From: Klebsormidium nitens | Lineage: Eukaryota > Streptophyta > Klebsormidiophyceae > Klebsormidiales > Klebsormidiaceae | Length of the DNA stretch: 64,000 nt | Reading direction: 5' to 3' | Assembly: GCA_000708835.1 (NCBI GenBank) | Contig: DF237145.1 | Span: forward strand, 7,468-71,467 | Notes under the pieces: generated by a model | Database searches by the model: none | Told to the model about the DNA's origin: nothing | The model's input: the letters and a program-made list of their open reading frames with translations, nothing else | Shown: positions 25,601 through 37,743 of the stretch, piece after piece | Layout of the letters: every line of letters starts with the position of its first letter | Numbering within the stretch: position 1 is the first letter of the stretch | Made by a program: the position numbers and the translations under genes

Positions 25601-28600
25601 CTAGTAAAGGGTGTGTCATGGGACCCCATCGGATCGTTTCTAGCCAGCCAAGCTGACGACAAGAGCGTGATTGTATGGAGCAAGACGGACTGGTCCGTGG
25701 TGGCCAGAATCAAGGGGCCCTACGAAAAGACGGTAAGTTTCTTTCCTCTCTACTTTCTTTGCTTGGAAACGCGGTCAAGTGATGCGTAACTCAATAGAGC
25801 ACGACGGACTGGTCGGTGGTTGCCAGAATCAAGGGGCCATACGAAAGGACGGTCACTGTCTTTCTTCTCTAGTTTAGTCTCTTGGAAAGGCGGTCAAGTG
25901 ACAAGAGTGTATTCTTGAGGAGCATGCCGGACCTGCGAGAATCAAGGGGCCGTACGAGAAGATGCTGAAAGTTTCTCGCTTAGTTTTAACGTGACGTCTT
26001 GCCTCGTGCCGCTCCATCTGACTGTGCCGTAGACATGCAGGTTGCTCCATCACCTATGGGGCACCGTAATAGGCACTGGAACAATCCAGTCAATTAATCT
26101 GTGCTGCGTCGCGCGTCTCTGATTCTTGCCCTCCGATACTTGAAAGTGCAAGCCGCAATTCACTGACGGTGCAAACAGTGCCGCACTCATGGCGCGCCTC
26201 TCGAAGCAAGCGTCTTCATTTAGATCCATTCACGAGGATACGTTGCCACCACGGGCCACCACGTGTCATCGGACTTCGTCTTTCGCACAGCAACCAGAGG
26301 TTCTAACAGCTCTGCTCCGTTCTGCAGATTGGCGCGACGTTCTTCCGGCGCCTCGACTGGTCCCCGGAGGGCCACTTTTTGACCACCACCAACTCGTTCG
26401 AGGCGCCCAGCCACACCGCCGCGGTCGTCGAGAGGGGCAAGTGGGAGAAGGTAGGCACATTGTCCCGTATCTAGTTCCATGCTTCCAGTGGTTCCGTCTT
26501 CAAGAATCGGGGTTGTGTTGCTTCATCATCAGGGTTTGATGAGAAATGCGCCTGCAGTCATGGTTCGTGTGCACGGCTCTGGGCAAACTTGGGCGTGCTG
26601 GTGGCGAGTCTTGGGCCCGAATCGCCGGCAATGATGTGCTGCTGATGGGGACGAAGGTGCCGCACTTTTACAATCTCCAGCAATGAGGCCCTGTGGCTCT
26701 CTGGACAAGCATTCATCCGCAAGTGCAGAACATTTTTAAATGAAATCGTTATGGACCGGCCTCGTGCCTTGTTCCTTTTCCGTGCTTGAGTTCTGACAAC
26801 TCGCCCATGCTCGCTTCGCTCTCTGATGCCTGACAATAAGGTTGAAGAAGCGCCATAGTATCCTCGCGGCACCTTCCCACTATTGAAATCCATATCTGCA
26901 ACAAGGATGCCATGCTTGTCTGTGCCTTTGATTCAAGCGACTCCAATGTTGCCGCTGTTCCATCAGCATGCTTCTCACGTTTCTCAAAGCAGCGAGTCGT
27001 CGGGCTTTCAGTCATGGTCGGCTGTTCTCAGGATGTTTCCACCGCTCACCTGAGCCTGCTTTCCTAGATTCGCAAGGAGATGTCGCTTCCTTCTTGGAAG
27101 AATATGCTCATATCAGCAGAAGTATCTGACCTTTCGCATAGGCTGGCAGCACTCTGCTCATGAGATGTGGCGCTGTATTCAACAGTGGAAATCGAGACAG
27201 ATGTTTCAAAGGCGCTCTCGCCCTTGCCCCAGCGGTGCAATTGGTACAACTCGACTGGATTAGAAACGTCATTCTATTTCTCGGATAGACTGTCAGCTTC
27301 ATGAGGGCATGTGGGAATCAGGCCGCACTCTTGAGGCGTTCGTAGTTTGGCTTAAGTTTTCCCGTGCTCACCAGTAATATACGGACTGCTCCTGGTAATG
27401 ACGATGCTTGCCATCCTGCCCTCGTCTGAGGGCAGAGAACTTCTGCCATGACAGATACCGACTTCGATCTACCTACTTGGCTGGCTGGTTTTTGAAAGGG
27501 GCCCTTTCGATTGAGCACTCAGACCATTCACGTGTCTGCTCAACAGACCAATTTGCATTGAGTTGCTTGTTGGCGAATTCGATGGAGCGTCTCGGCTAGT
27601 CTCCTCGTGAGAAAAGAGTGGGCCCAAGCTTCCCATTATCTTAGTTGTGCAAAGCGGTGTGCTACTTGAATAACAAGACCACGTATCTCGCTGGCAATGA
27701 TGTGCCGTTCATTGGGTGTCCTAGCTCCCAAAAAAAGATTGAGTACAGCACTGATGCTTGTGGCTTAGAAGTACGTGGCTATGCTTTGTTCCGTTGGCTT
27801 TCTGAATGGTAGTTCTGCTTACGCCGAGTCTGCAGACTTTCAGGCTACGAAGAATTCTGCTTTGATTGCACTGACGGGGCTGTCGCACGCAAATCCGGTT
27901 TTTCTTTTCCTTTCTTCCCCCTTCCTTTTTTGAGGTTTTGGACAGTGTCGCCGGACGTCCAGGACCGGTGGAGGCGCTTTTGAACCACCCAATCACTGTT
28001 GCGCAGCAGTTGGATCTCGGCAGTCATGCACCAGCAACCCGGGTTTTCTACAACTTCAAGCTTTGTACATAGTTTTGGATTCCGACATGGAACATCGCTA
28101 TTCTAATTGTAACGCAACAGTACAGGGTTTCTTTCCGGGATCTGCTTTGTCCTGGCTAATCAGTAAAAGGCCATCATTGGCTGGCATCCATTCTACCTTT
28201 TGACAGGCGACCTGAACTTTAGTTCGTGGACCTTGGAAATTCCCAGGACAGGTGTCTTTCGAGACTTACGGCTTCTTGCTGCAACGATAAGTCCGGAACC
28301 TTTCGGATTGGTGGCGACGATGTGCGTTTATGGAACTTGAACAGATCCACAAACCTTCTCTGGAGCATTGAAGCACTGATGCCCGAGGGTTCCTACACCT
28401 GCTTGAGAAGGAAAGTTGCTTACCCTGTGTTCAGAAGGACATCAAGTGCTTCACATCGTTCCCTCCTTTCTGGATTTTCCCTGCGTTTAAGCAAGGATGC
28501 CAAGATTATGACCTCCATCACGGTCCTTCTTTGCCCTTGTCAGAAAATGGATAGCGAGGATGCGTCGTTGAAAGGCCACCTTGACCTTGAACAAACTTTG

Positions 28601-31600
28601 CATCTGCGTCGCCACGATGAGCTTAACCTTTCCTGATGTTTCTGGTTTGTCGCCTTGCCTTCGTGTTCTATCTGACTCGAGAAAGCTTCAAGAAACCTCT
28701 GACGATCTGTCGGACCTCCCTGATGAGTCGTACATCCGTCTTTGGAGATGTCAGCAAGAGGCTCTTTTTGCTTGTTTGCTTGTAAACTAGATTGTCGAGG
28801 CGATTTGAGAATTAATAAGTGGTAACATTCATGAAAAAGTCCTATTTGTATGAGGAAAGATTCTTGTATGACTCATGTCTGTCACAATCGCACCACCTAC
28901 GGCAAGCTGGCATAAAACGATCGTAAGATTGGCAATGATTCATAACTCCTGGCAAGACCGTAAAAGTTTGCCATGCAAGCTCAATTAGTGAGCCACCCGT
29001 ATTTATGTGAAGCTTCGTTCGCAATATCTTCTAGCGTCCTTGCAATGCGTACGCGAAAATGTGGTGAAAATTCGGGAAAAAACCTTGGAGCAAGTCCTTT
29101 GGCAGCTCTTTGGGCATGCCAGAGCTTTGTAAACTTCAAAATGTCAACACATTCCAGTACCTTTGCTGCCTATCTTTACTGATCTGCTGCTTACAGTTGT
29201 TTACCACAAGCAAACAGTAACGTTGTCTGACCAGCTCGCCCTCGCCTATGCGTCAAAGCCTTTCTCTAAGGAACTTGCGCCAACCTCGCCTCTGAAGATG
29301 GTTCAACACAACTATCTTGGACTAAGTGCTTTCATGAGCATGATTGTATTCACCTTTTCGCCGCAGTGCTTCCGCTTCGTGGGTCACAACGCCGTCAAGT
29401 ACAATCACATCACTTGTGCCTCCAAGGAAAATCTAACAAAGTTTTTGTAAGCTGCCCTCCGAAGATGGGCAATCCGGGAACCTAATCCTGTTCAACTCTC
29501 GTTTGCAGTGTTTCGACTTCGTGAGCCATAACGGCTTTCTGATCGCCCGTCAAGTACAATCACAGCAATTTTGCTTTCAACTCAAATGCTATCGGTGTTG
29601 CAATCCGCGTCTGAAGATGGGTCATCTGGAAGCTAATCCTGGCTATCCCTTGTGTGCAGTGCTTTCACTTCGTAGGTCACAATGCCCCGGTGAACGCCAA
29701 GTACAGACTCCGCATTCGTGCTCCATAAGACAAAGTTCGAAGGCTTTGTAACCCGCTGAAGAAGTTAACCCCCGTTAACCTTCGTTTGCAGTGCTTCGAC
29801 TTCGTGGGTCACAACGCCCCCGTGATCGCGGTCAAGTACAACCACGGCATGTTCCGGCGGCGCGGCAAGCAGACGCCGTACAATTGCATTGCGATCGGGA
29901 GCCAGGACTGCAAGGTGTCCGTGTGGATTACCAACCGGCCAAAGGCGCTGCTGATTGCGCGGCACTTCTTCACACAGGGTATCGGGGATCTCGCATGGTG
30001 AGGGCAGGCTATCGCTTGGAAACAATCATAGTGTGACAGTGATGGAGACTTGTATGAGCGCTAGTGGAAGACAAGTTCGTTTCCGTGTCGGGTTGGCTGT
30101 GCTGTTGCAATTCGCATTTAGGGAATAGAACCACGTTGGTCTCTTCTCGACTCGTGTTTCCTTGTTATCGGAGAAGGGCATCGAGCCTCAGCTGCGAGCG
30201 AAGCGTTTTGCGATTGGGTTAGTCCCAACAGGATCAGGAACGACAACCGATCGCAATATTACTTCACAGGAAAAACTTGTGCAACAATTGCTCTACGCAG
30301 AGGAGTTGGACAGATAACATGTCCCTTGTGAAGGGGACACGCGATCTTCAGGCCCCGTGTAGGGAAGATTTCGCGAATTGCAATAGCTCATGCGAGCTAC
30401 ATCTTCTCTTTCCCCAGGAGCCCAAACGGCTACTCTCTCCTGGCCTGCTCCAACGACGGCACCGTCTCCTCTTTCACTTTCGACGAGGAAGAACTCGGCG
30501 TCATGCTGACGAAAGCCGAGATGGACGTCATCCTGAAGGAGCGATACGGTGACCTCAAGTGGGGAAAGCGCCTCGCGATCGCCGAGAGTCCCGCGCAGTT
30601 ACTTCTCGAACAAGCCGCAGCGATTGTGGCGAACAAACAGGTCGCCAACGGACGGCCCCAAACGCCGGTAGCGGCGAACGGTGTCAACGGACACCCGGCG
30701 ACCCCGCCGGCGAACCGGATGCTGCCACCTGGCGGCGTGCAGGGATCCCCCAGTCGGCTGCAGCTAGGCCCTGTGAAACAGATGGAGGAGAGGCGGCCAG
30801 ACGGGCGGAGAAGGATCATACCGCAGGCGCTCAGGCCGATTACAGGGCCCCAGACAGAATTACCCGCGGTTTGGGCCTCGCCCTCTAGAGAGCAGAGCCA
30901 AAGCGCAGCGCCTGCCACTCAACCGGGGGTTTTGGACGCGGGTAAGGATGCGGTTAGCGACGTAAACCGGGTTAGGATAGCGCCCACGCCCGTGGCCGGT
31001 GTGAAAAGGCCGGCAGAGGGGGTTTCTCAACCGGAATCGAGTAAAAAGCCGAGGGAAGAGAGTGCTATGGACCGGGCAAACCAGGCAGTTGTTGCCAAAA
31101 CGGGGCCGCTTCCCACCGTTCCTGGATTTGACGCCAAATCCTCGCAAGCTATCGTTACTACTCCCGGGAGAATCGAACCGAGGCGGATAACCCCGGTTCC
31201 GACAGCTGGCGCGCAACCGGCCCCATGGGCAGACAGCCAGGTTACGGGCCGGTTAGAGTTAACTCAAAATCAGCCCGCCCAAGCGCCGGTGATCTCGGCA
31301 CCCCGGTCGAAGGACGGTTTGTTGACGGTTCGGGTGACGGGAACGGATCAAGAAAGTGGTCCGCCGCTAGTTCTGGAATCCAGGGACGGGACAGGTGGCG
31401 CCGCGGGGTCGTCGGAGCTCGTATGTTCTTGCGGGGGAAAAGTGCAGTGGCGAGACCGTATCCGGTGAGCCCAAAAGTACACTATTCTTGAAAGCCTCCC
31501 ATTAAAACTTTTGGGCCTTGAAGGGTGTGGTGTCTCATTTCGGCTCCTGAAGTACGCAATGTATGGGCCCTGGGGTCTTGTGAGGTTTGCAAGTGGCTGC

Positions 31601-34600
31601 TCTTTCAAGAAAACAGCAAAAGAAAGTCGGTCCGCTAAGTTGACAAGCAACAAAATCCCTTTTCACGATGTTGTAATTTGTCCCGAAACGATTGTTGCGA
31701 GCTTCAGCGACCTTCCCTTTGGATCCTAACGGGTATTATATACAGGCTCAGTTTATCAGGGGTAAGGCCCAAAGAACTGGTGTGGAAGGAAAGTCTTTTC
31801 AGGAAGTTGCAGTCCTTCCTTTGCGGACAGGGGGAAAGGTGGTGCTTGGCACATCTCGAACCCTCTATTCGTCTTGCTTCATCCTCAAGAGCATGTAAAC
31901 AGGACATCCATACACTATTCTGCAGGGGAGGAGTGTCCGCTTTGGCTGGCAATCCGGACATGTGGGCAGCAGCGCTTTCGGACGGGTCGTTGCTCGTGTT
32001 CTCCTCGGCAGGGCGGCGAATCTTCCCGCCAATACAGCTTGGCGCGCCGGCCGCTTTTGTGGTGGTCGGGCGGGGGGACGGGGAGCAGCGCTGGCGGCTT
32101 ATGGTGGTGACGACTGCGGGGCGGCTGTGCTTATGGGACCTGCGGAAACAGGAGTGCTTAGCCCAGGTAAGCGCACTGCAAGGTTTTTGTGTCTGCTACT
32201 CGTTGCTTTGCTTGCGTCCTGGATGGGTCGGAAAAGTCGGGATTCGGGATTCGGGATTCGGGTGCACGCTCTTGATCCTGCTTGGAAGAGCCCATGTCCG
32301 TTGTGAAGTCTGCTCCTCTCATAAATTCTCGTTCCGCCCCTGGGCACTCCTGCACTTAGGTTCGTTTCAGCACTTTTGACCTACCGGACGTGGGTTTGAG
32401 CTCGACTTCCTACAGACTGACGTCATATTGTTGAGAATCTGCAGCTATCAACCTCCTCAGCCCGCGGAAATAGGTCGCTGCACAATGTCGTGATTGCAAG
32501 ACGTGTTCTTCTGTAGCCTTTACGAGCTTTCTGTAACAGCTTCTATTTCAGGTTTCATCACCCGGCACGAGAATCTGGAGCGAAAGAAAGGATTCGAGAG
32601 CACTGATCTTTGCATTGAACATAGAAGGATAAGCTTTTGCCGCTCATTGCCACATTTTCCTGACCCTCTTTCTGTCGAAAGGACCTGAAAGCAGGGAGAC
32701 ACATCAAGAGAAACACGCAGGGTCCCTGTCGCAGCGTAGTACTCGAACCAAATTCATGACGCTCAGGCTCGCCCCTTCGTCTACCATGGCTCTCCGTATC
32801 TCAAGCAGATTTGACAACAGTCGTTTCATGGCGCTTTTAAAGAAGACGGTAGTCAACGCCCAAGAGCACGTTCACACAGGATACTTATTAAGTCTTACCA
32901 GGAGCACTTTGAATACTCCACCCCTTGCCCGCAGGAATCGCTGGCATACCTACTAAAAGGCCCTACAACCATCGTCTCGCTGCGCTTCTCCAAAGCCGGT
33001 GCGCCGCTGATCGTGCTGTCCAACCGGGAGGCGCACATGTACCATCTTGGCATGCGCTGCTGGCTGCGGATCGCGGACGAATCGTTCCCAGCGTCCGAAT
33101 TCACGTCAGTACGGGGGGCTGATGCGTCCGGTCACGAAAAGGAGGTGAGAAATGTGTGTTTTGTCACATGAAGAAAAGCTGTGAGTGTTGCTTTTGAAGC
33201 TGGGATACTTCTACTCTGGGTAATCTGAGAACTTCGGACGAGCCGTTTCCGGCGTCCGAATTCACGTCCGTAAGAGGGGCTGAAGCGTCCGGTCACGAAA
33301 AGAGGTGAGCAAGCGACAAAGCTCTGCGAGTGTTTCTTTCGAACGAACTGTACCATTTCGGAACCCGTCGATGCGGACATGTCGTTTCCCGCGTCCGACT
33401 GCATGTCCGTATGGGGGCCAGAAGCGTCCGGTCACGAAAAGGAGGTAAGCCAACAGTTTCTCACGTTGGAAATTTTCCGAGGAGCTTTTCGAACTTTGGA
33501 GTTGTGTCACATTCACTTAGCCTGTCGAACGCGGAGGAGTCGTTCTCGGCGTCTCGGCGTTTACGAATGTACGGGGGGCCGAACCGTCTGGTCACTTGCG
33601 AACAACCTTCCACAGTGCTTCTGAGATTTCCCGAAACGGCCTTCCGCAGTGCTTACGAGGTCCCGTCGAAACTACTCTCCATCTTTCTGACGCCAACTTT
33701 TCACCAACGGTTTTTCCCCAAAATCCTTCGCAGGACCTAACCGTTCTTCAGGCGGAAGTGGCTGCCCAAGGCCGCGGTCGGCGGGGGCTGTTCAACCCGC
33801 TCCTAGACATCTCCGCCGCGGAGGGGCAGGCGCAGTCGCGCGCGCACCTCGAGTCGCAGCTCGCGGCGGCGGTCACGATGAACTCGCCTACGGAGTACAA
33901 GCGGTGGTTAACGGTGAGTAACATTTTGGGTTGGTCGGATACGGCGACTATTTGGCAGGAGTGCCAGCCAATCAGTCGCCGCAATCGAGCCCCTCGAGTC
34001 GCAGTCCACGGCGGTATCGCAATGAAGTTGCCCGAGGAATACAAGCGGTGGTTCAGATTTGAAAAGGAGTCTTCACCTCCGCCTCGAAGCATGTCATTAC
34101 CGTATGAGCAGAAGCGACACCCGAAGTTTTCTGCGCGGGTTTCGCTCCCGGCAACGAATAGTGAGGACTAAATGAGAGTCTCCGCTCTGCTGGAAGGGAG
34201 TCGGGTCAAGCCCATCCCTTGGAGTCCGGCTATTCCACGCTTTGTATCTCATTGAGGTTGTTAGGATAAAAACGCGACGTCATCTCAAAATGGATGATTT
34301 GGGAGAAAGATATGCGACGGCAAGCGGAAGCTCACCTTTCCAAAGTGTGCATTCGACCAGACGAATAAACGGGGTATCGACAAGCTCGTCCAGGCCGGAC
34401 CATCCTGCACAAGAGCCCGGAACAATACACCGAAGGGGCCTGCGGATGTACGAGAGCACTAAAGCTGAAGTTGGATGGACGTCGCTTCGGCTTCGGGCAC
34501 GACGTGACAAAAAAGCTTGGACAACGGCGAGAAACGTTGCAGAAAGAAAGCTTACGGTTGGATGCGACTGTTGGCTTGACGCAGGCATACGCACGGCACT

Positions 34601-35449
34601 TGACGCGGGAGGCGGACGAGGGGCGACTTCGGGAGCTGTGTCAAGAGTTTCTGGCGCCGACGGGGAGCGGCAGCGAGGGGGCCAGCGTTTTGGTAAGCAA
34701 TTGTCAAGGATTACTCACTGCAAGATTTCTGCAAAACTGACCCCTCAAACCAACTTCTAAAGCGGTGCGCACCCAATGTTATTGAACAAATGATGACGCA
34801 ACTGGAAAGGGGGGTAATTGCGGTGGCTGAAGTCCCGCGCTCTGATCGGCCGGGTGATGTCCTGCGTGTCTAAGTTCTGCGACGATTTTGGTCAAATCTA
34901 CAAAGTTGCATGAGCCGGCGACCCTGAGAGAAATTGCAGTGAGCTTGTCTAGTTTGCTGCTTCTCTATGGAGGAAGTACCTGCACTGCATTGCTTGCCGG
35001 CTGCTTTTCTGACATACCGTTCCCGGTATGACTGATGACGTGTCAGTATCAGAGTAAGTGGCAGCCGGCCTTGATTTTCAGGGTCAGTACCAGCTTTGTC
35101 AGGTGAGCTTCGTGATAATCGTACTCGAAAATGTCTTTTTCGGCGTTTGGAGAAAGAGAAAGACAGCTGTGGTGTCTGCAAACACTTACAGTGAGCGGAC
35201 TTCAATGCTTCCTCCAGGCGAATTTTTGCCTTTCTCAGTATCGACCATTTCTGACTTTTCTGGCGAGGGCCGTCCTCAAACAACAGACATCCCCATAGCT
35301 AATACCGTCACGCAATCATGCTGCAGGGGATGTCGAAAAGAGAGCTGCTACAAGCGGTCATCTTACCAGCCATGTCAGCAAATAGAGCGGTGCAAAGACT
35401 CTTGAATGAGTTTCTGGATCTGGTTGGTGAGGAAATGCTTGTCAAGTGA
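22696..35449 (+). CDS. HIRA: HIRA histone chaperone (WD40 plus Hira domain)
   Basis: Twelve exons in consistent phase: 22696..22803, 23790..23934, 24602..24735, 25475..25732, 26328..26450, 29792..29997, 30418..31464, 31926..32166, 32935..33144, 33734..33913, 34585..34692, 35327..35449. They total 2883 bp (960 aa, against about 1020 in land plants). HIRA deposits histone H3.3-H4 independently of replication, with ASF1, UBN1 and CABIN1-type partners. N-terminal WD40 repeats (1-~345) include [52 protein letters not shown] and [19 protein letters not shown] low-complexity linker carries a B-domain-like motif [11 protein letters not shown] (about 450-460), the family's ASF1-binding site. The Hira domain spans about 660-960 ([45 protein letters not shown]). 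Intron 5 is 3.3 kb. Five exons have decayed copies of their edges in adjoining introns. Confidence 0.95.
24713..24865 (+). repeat. Duplicated donor edge of HIRA exon 3
   Basis: The end of exon 3 plus the start of intron 3 (24713-24779, GGGCACACAGCAGACATC then GTAAGC) is repeated at about 24792-24862. The copy reads GTCACACAGCAGACATC then GTGAGG and keeps the following TGTCTTGACAG-CCCCT block. The unit is about 80 bp and the copy retains a donor-like GT. Confidence 0.8.
25679..25985 (+). repeat. Three copies of the HIRA exon 4 donor edge
   Basis: The real edge (25679-25787; TGGTCCGTGGTGGCCAGAAT, ending at donor 25733) is followed by a close copy at 25798-25912 and a worn copy at 25918-25985. 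The close copy keeps the AAGGGGCC and CGGTCAAGTGA blocks. The second copy also keeps ATCAAGGGGC and TACGAGAAGATG. Spacing is about 115-120 bp. Confidence 0.85.
29358..29843 (+). repeat. Four copies of the HIRA exon 6 acceptor edge
   Basis: Copies start near 29358, 29501 and 29652; the real edge is at 29782-29843. Each has a GCAG acceptor followed by a form of TG(C/T)TT.C.CTTCGT. Three decoys would encode [16 protein letters not shown] and CFHFVGHN, against the real CFDFVGHN. A second shared block (CTGAAGATGGG..., about 29294, 29458, 29611) shows that whole ~150-bp units were duplicated, not only exon sequence. Confidence 0.88.
32237..32262. repeat. Short (GATTCGG) 7-bp tandem repeat in HIRA intron 8
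   Basis: Three perfect 7-bp units plus flanking bases. This is a simple repeat with no coding role. It resembles the (GATTCGT) array at 41821. Confidence 0.85.
33082..33600 (+). repeat. Four copies of the HIRA exon 9 donor edge
   Basis: The real edge (33082-33150; GCGTCCGGTCACGAAAAGGAG then GTGAG) is followed by copies around 33240-33310, 33380-33447 and 33541-33600. The GGTCACGAAAA landmark falls at about 33131, 33291 and 33431, with a worn form near 33590, so spacing is 140-160 bp. Two copies keep a donor (GTGAG, GTAAG) and the last is the most worn. Confidence 0.88.
33839..34056 (+). repeat. Duplicated donor edge of HIRA exon 10
   Basis: The exon end encoding [21 protein letters not shown] (33839-33910) has a decayed copy at 33988-34056. 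The copy keeps CTCGAGTCGCAG and GAATACAAGCGGTGGTT (encoding EEYKRWF). Spacing is about 142-148 bp. Confidence 0.8.
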
Positions 35450-37743
35450 GGTTGATGGAGAGCGCTTCTGCTGGATCCTTTGTGCCTTGTCTCTGCCTCT
35501 TCGATAGAAGGGCTACGAAAGTGGAGATGAAAAGCAACAGAACGTCAAGTCTCACACCTCTTACTTGGACCGTCATGGTTCCTTTCTCCGGGTCTTGTGT
35601 ATTTGCATGGCGTTGGAATGCGACTTGTCGCCAAGCCGTGGCCCCATATCGGGTTGATACGGATCCTTTCACTCATGCTAGCCAGTCCTCAATATTGATT
35701 ATCTTATCCACGTACTAACATAAGTCTATTACGTCCACCAAAACGCAGCTCCGAGTCACCTTCACGCACTAGTGCATGATTCCTCATGATCGTTGGAACC
35801 GATCACACTGTTTTCCACCCAAGCTCCCCCCGTCAAGCAGACTTCGGCACTCGCGGCGTCCGCATTTCCATAAGTGCAAATGTCGGGCTGTCCCATGTGT
35901 CTGTGGGCACGTCGGCGATCAGATGCAGACTAATTTACATGTCTTGATCCATATGCACAGCACAGCGTAATCTACCACTGGAGCTCATACACTTCATGAA
36001 ATGACCACCTTGCATATTTTTGCGGCCATCACATACTTCATGACGGTGCGCTATTGCACACTGCTCAGGAAGCTGTAACGGCACTGATGCCCGAACATGG
36101 CAAAAGGTACAGTAAACAGCGCGCCACGTGACTCTTGAACGCATATACACAAGTGCAGACGGTGGCGCGTGATCCGCATTCATGCAATTAGGTCGTACGT
36201 GCTTCTGGCATTCTTCCGCCGCGCAGCTTTGAAGCCGATCCACAGGTGATGCAAAATAAGATCGGGTTTCCACTAGTGTGAGCACTAGACATCGTGTTTA
36301 CTTGAACGTCCCTAAAAAAACTCGCTTCTCATGACCTACATTATTGTCAGTCTAATTATTGTCCTCGAATTCCTTCTGCAGAGTTCTATAATTGCTCAGC
36401 CCATCTTCACCCGATAAGTCTATCCTAATATGCCTGTGGCTAGCACATTAAAGAAGATATAATCGGGCCAGTGGGCGACGTGCTAAGCAAGGTCACACTA
36501 AGTTTGCTCCGCATTCGCCGGGCCAGGCGGCGCTTCCGCAACCGGGCACGTGCCACAATCTGATCATATATAATCGTCTGAGTAATGCTAGGAGTGCGCC
36601 GATGACAGGACTGGATCAGGGAAGTAAGCCCCAGAACTGTAAAGAGAGGCCGCATCAAACAAGGAGAAAAGGTCATGCAGCCTTCAAAAACAAAATCATC
36701 CTCAAAGCAATCATCACTTGAGTGCAGGCATCAATCTCGCGTGCCAACTACCGATTGTCAGAGCAGTTCCATGGAGCTTCGAATTTTCCCACTTCAACCC
36801 TGATCAACACGCTCTTGTAGATATCTGAATAGTGACGGGCTTCAACTAGGCAAGCGGGCTTGTTGCTGACGAGAAGGGCCGGAATCGGATCGACGGAAAA
36901 GCGCGTCTTCAACTCCGGGCAAGACTGGACCCGAGTGGCTTTCCAGGAATCTTGCGAGAGGTTCGTAAAGAATAAGTCACAAGTGCTGAAATAGCCGAGC
37001 CACGTACGAAGCAGCATCGACCTATACAAAAGTGTTGTAGATAAAAGATAGGCGGGATCTGCTTAAAGAAGAGCCGTACCTTTTGCCGCCGGTTCGGTCT
37101 GTTAAGGGGCTCGTGCGGGAGCGGTCTGGGGCTGCGAGTCGGTTCGGAAGCCAACGGACCTGAAATTCCACAAAGGAAACACTTTGATGAATTCAGGAAT
37201 GAAAGTCGCCGCACTTGAACTTTTTCTCTGTTCGCACGTTGGACCTGAATTCTCAGAACGAGCGTTGATTTGATCTGACTCAAGAGATAAACGACGCCGC
37301 ACTTGATCTCTTTGTTTCTTCGCACAGGTGGAGGTGAGACGGCCGACTGTGGTGCTCTTTCTAGACCCGGATCCGGCTAGACGATATACTGAGTCATTTA
37401 ATAATGATGAACGAGGTTTTCAACTCTAGTAGCATCGTCTTTTTGCCAAGACTGTGTCTCTCCATCGTACCCGTCGACAAGAACGCTCGTCAACAGCCTC
37501 CGGAAGATTTTGTATTTCCGTACGATCTCCTCTGAACCAGTCTTGAGACCAGGAGAGAGCACCCACGGTATTCAGCAACAGTCTGAAGAAAGGGCGCACT
37601 ACAGGTATCTCATGAGTAACTTCGAAACGGTCAAACTTTGCAGGATCTGTTCCGCACATAAACTGCTTCGACTGAGGTTCAGCAATCAGTCCTTAAACAG
37701 GATAAGGGCGGTCACGAGAGAATTTGAAAGAGAATCTGCTCAG
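35450..37743. other. Gene-free interval between HIRA and the membrane protein
   Basis: About 2.3 kb between two convergent stops. The open frames here (about 93-138 codons on the minus strand at 36.7-37.3 kb, 116 codons at 35.9-36.3 kb) have no recognisable motif, no clear splice partners and no coding-like composition. I see no supported gene. Confidence 0.5.

Noticed and set aside
36748-37325. Minus-strand frames of 93 and 138 codons
   Set aside because: No motif, no splice partners with matching phase, and mixed composition.
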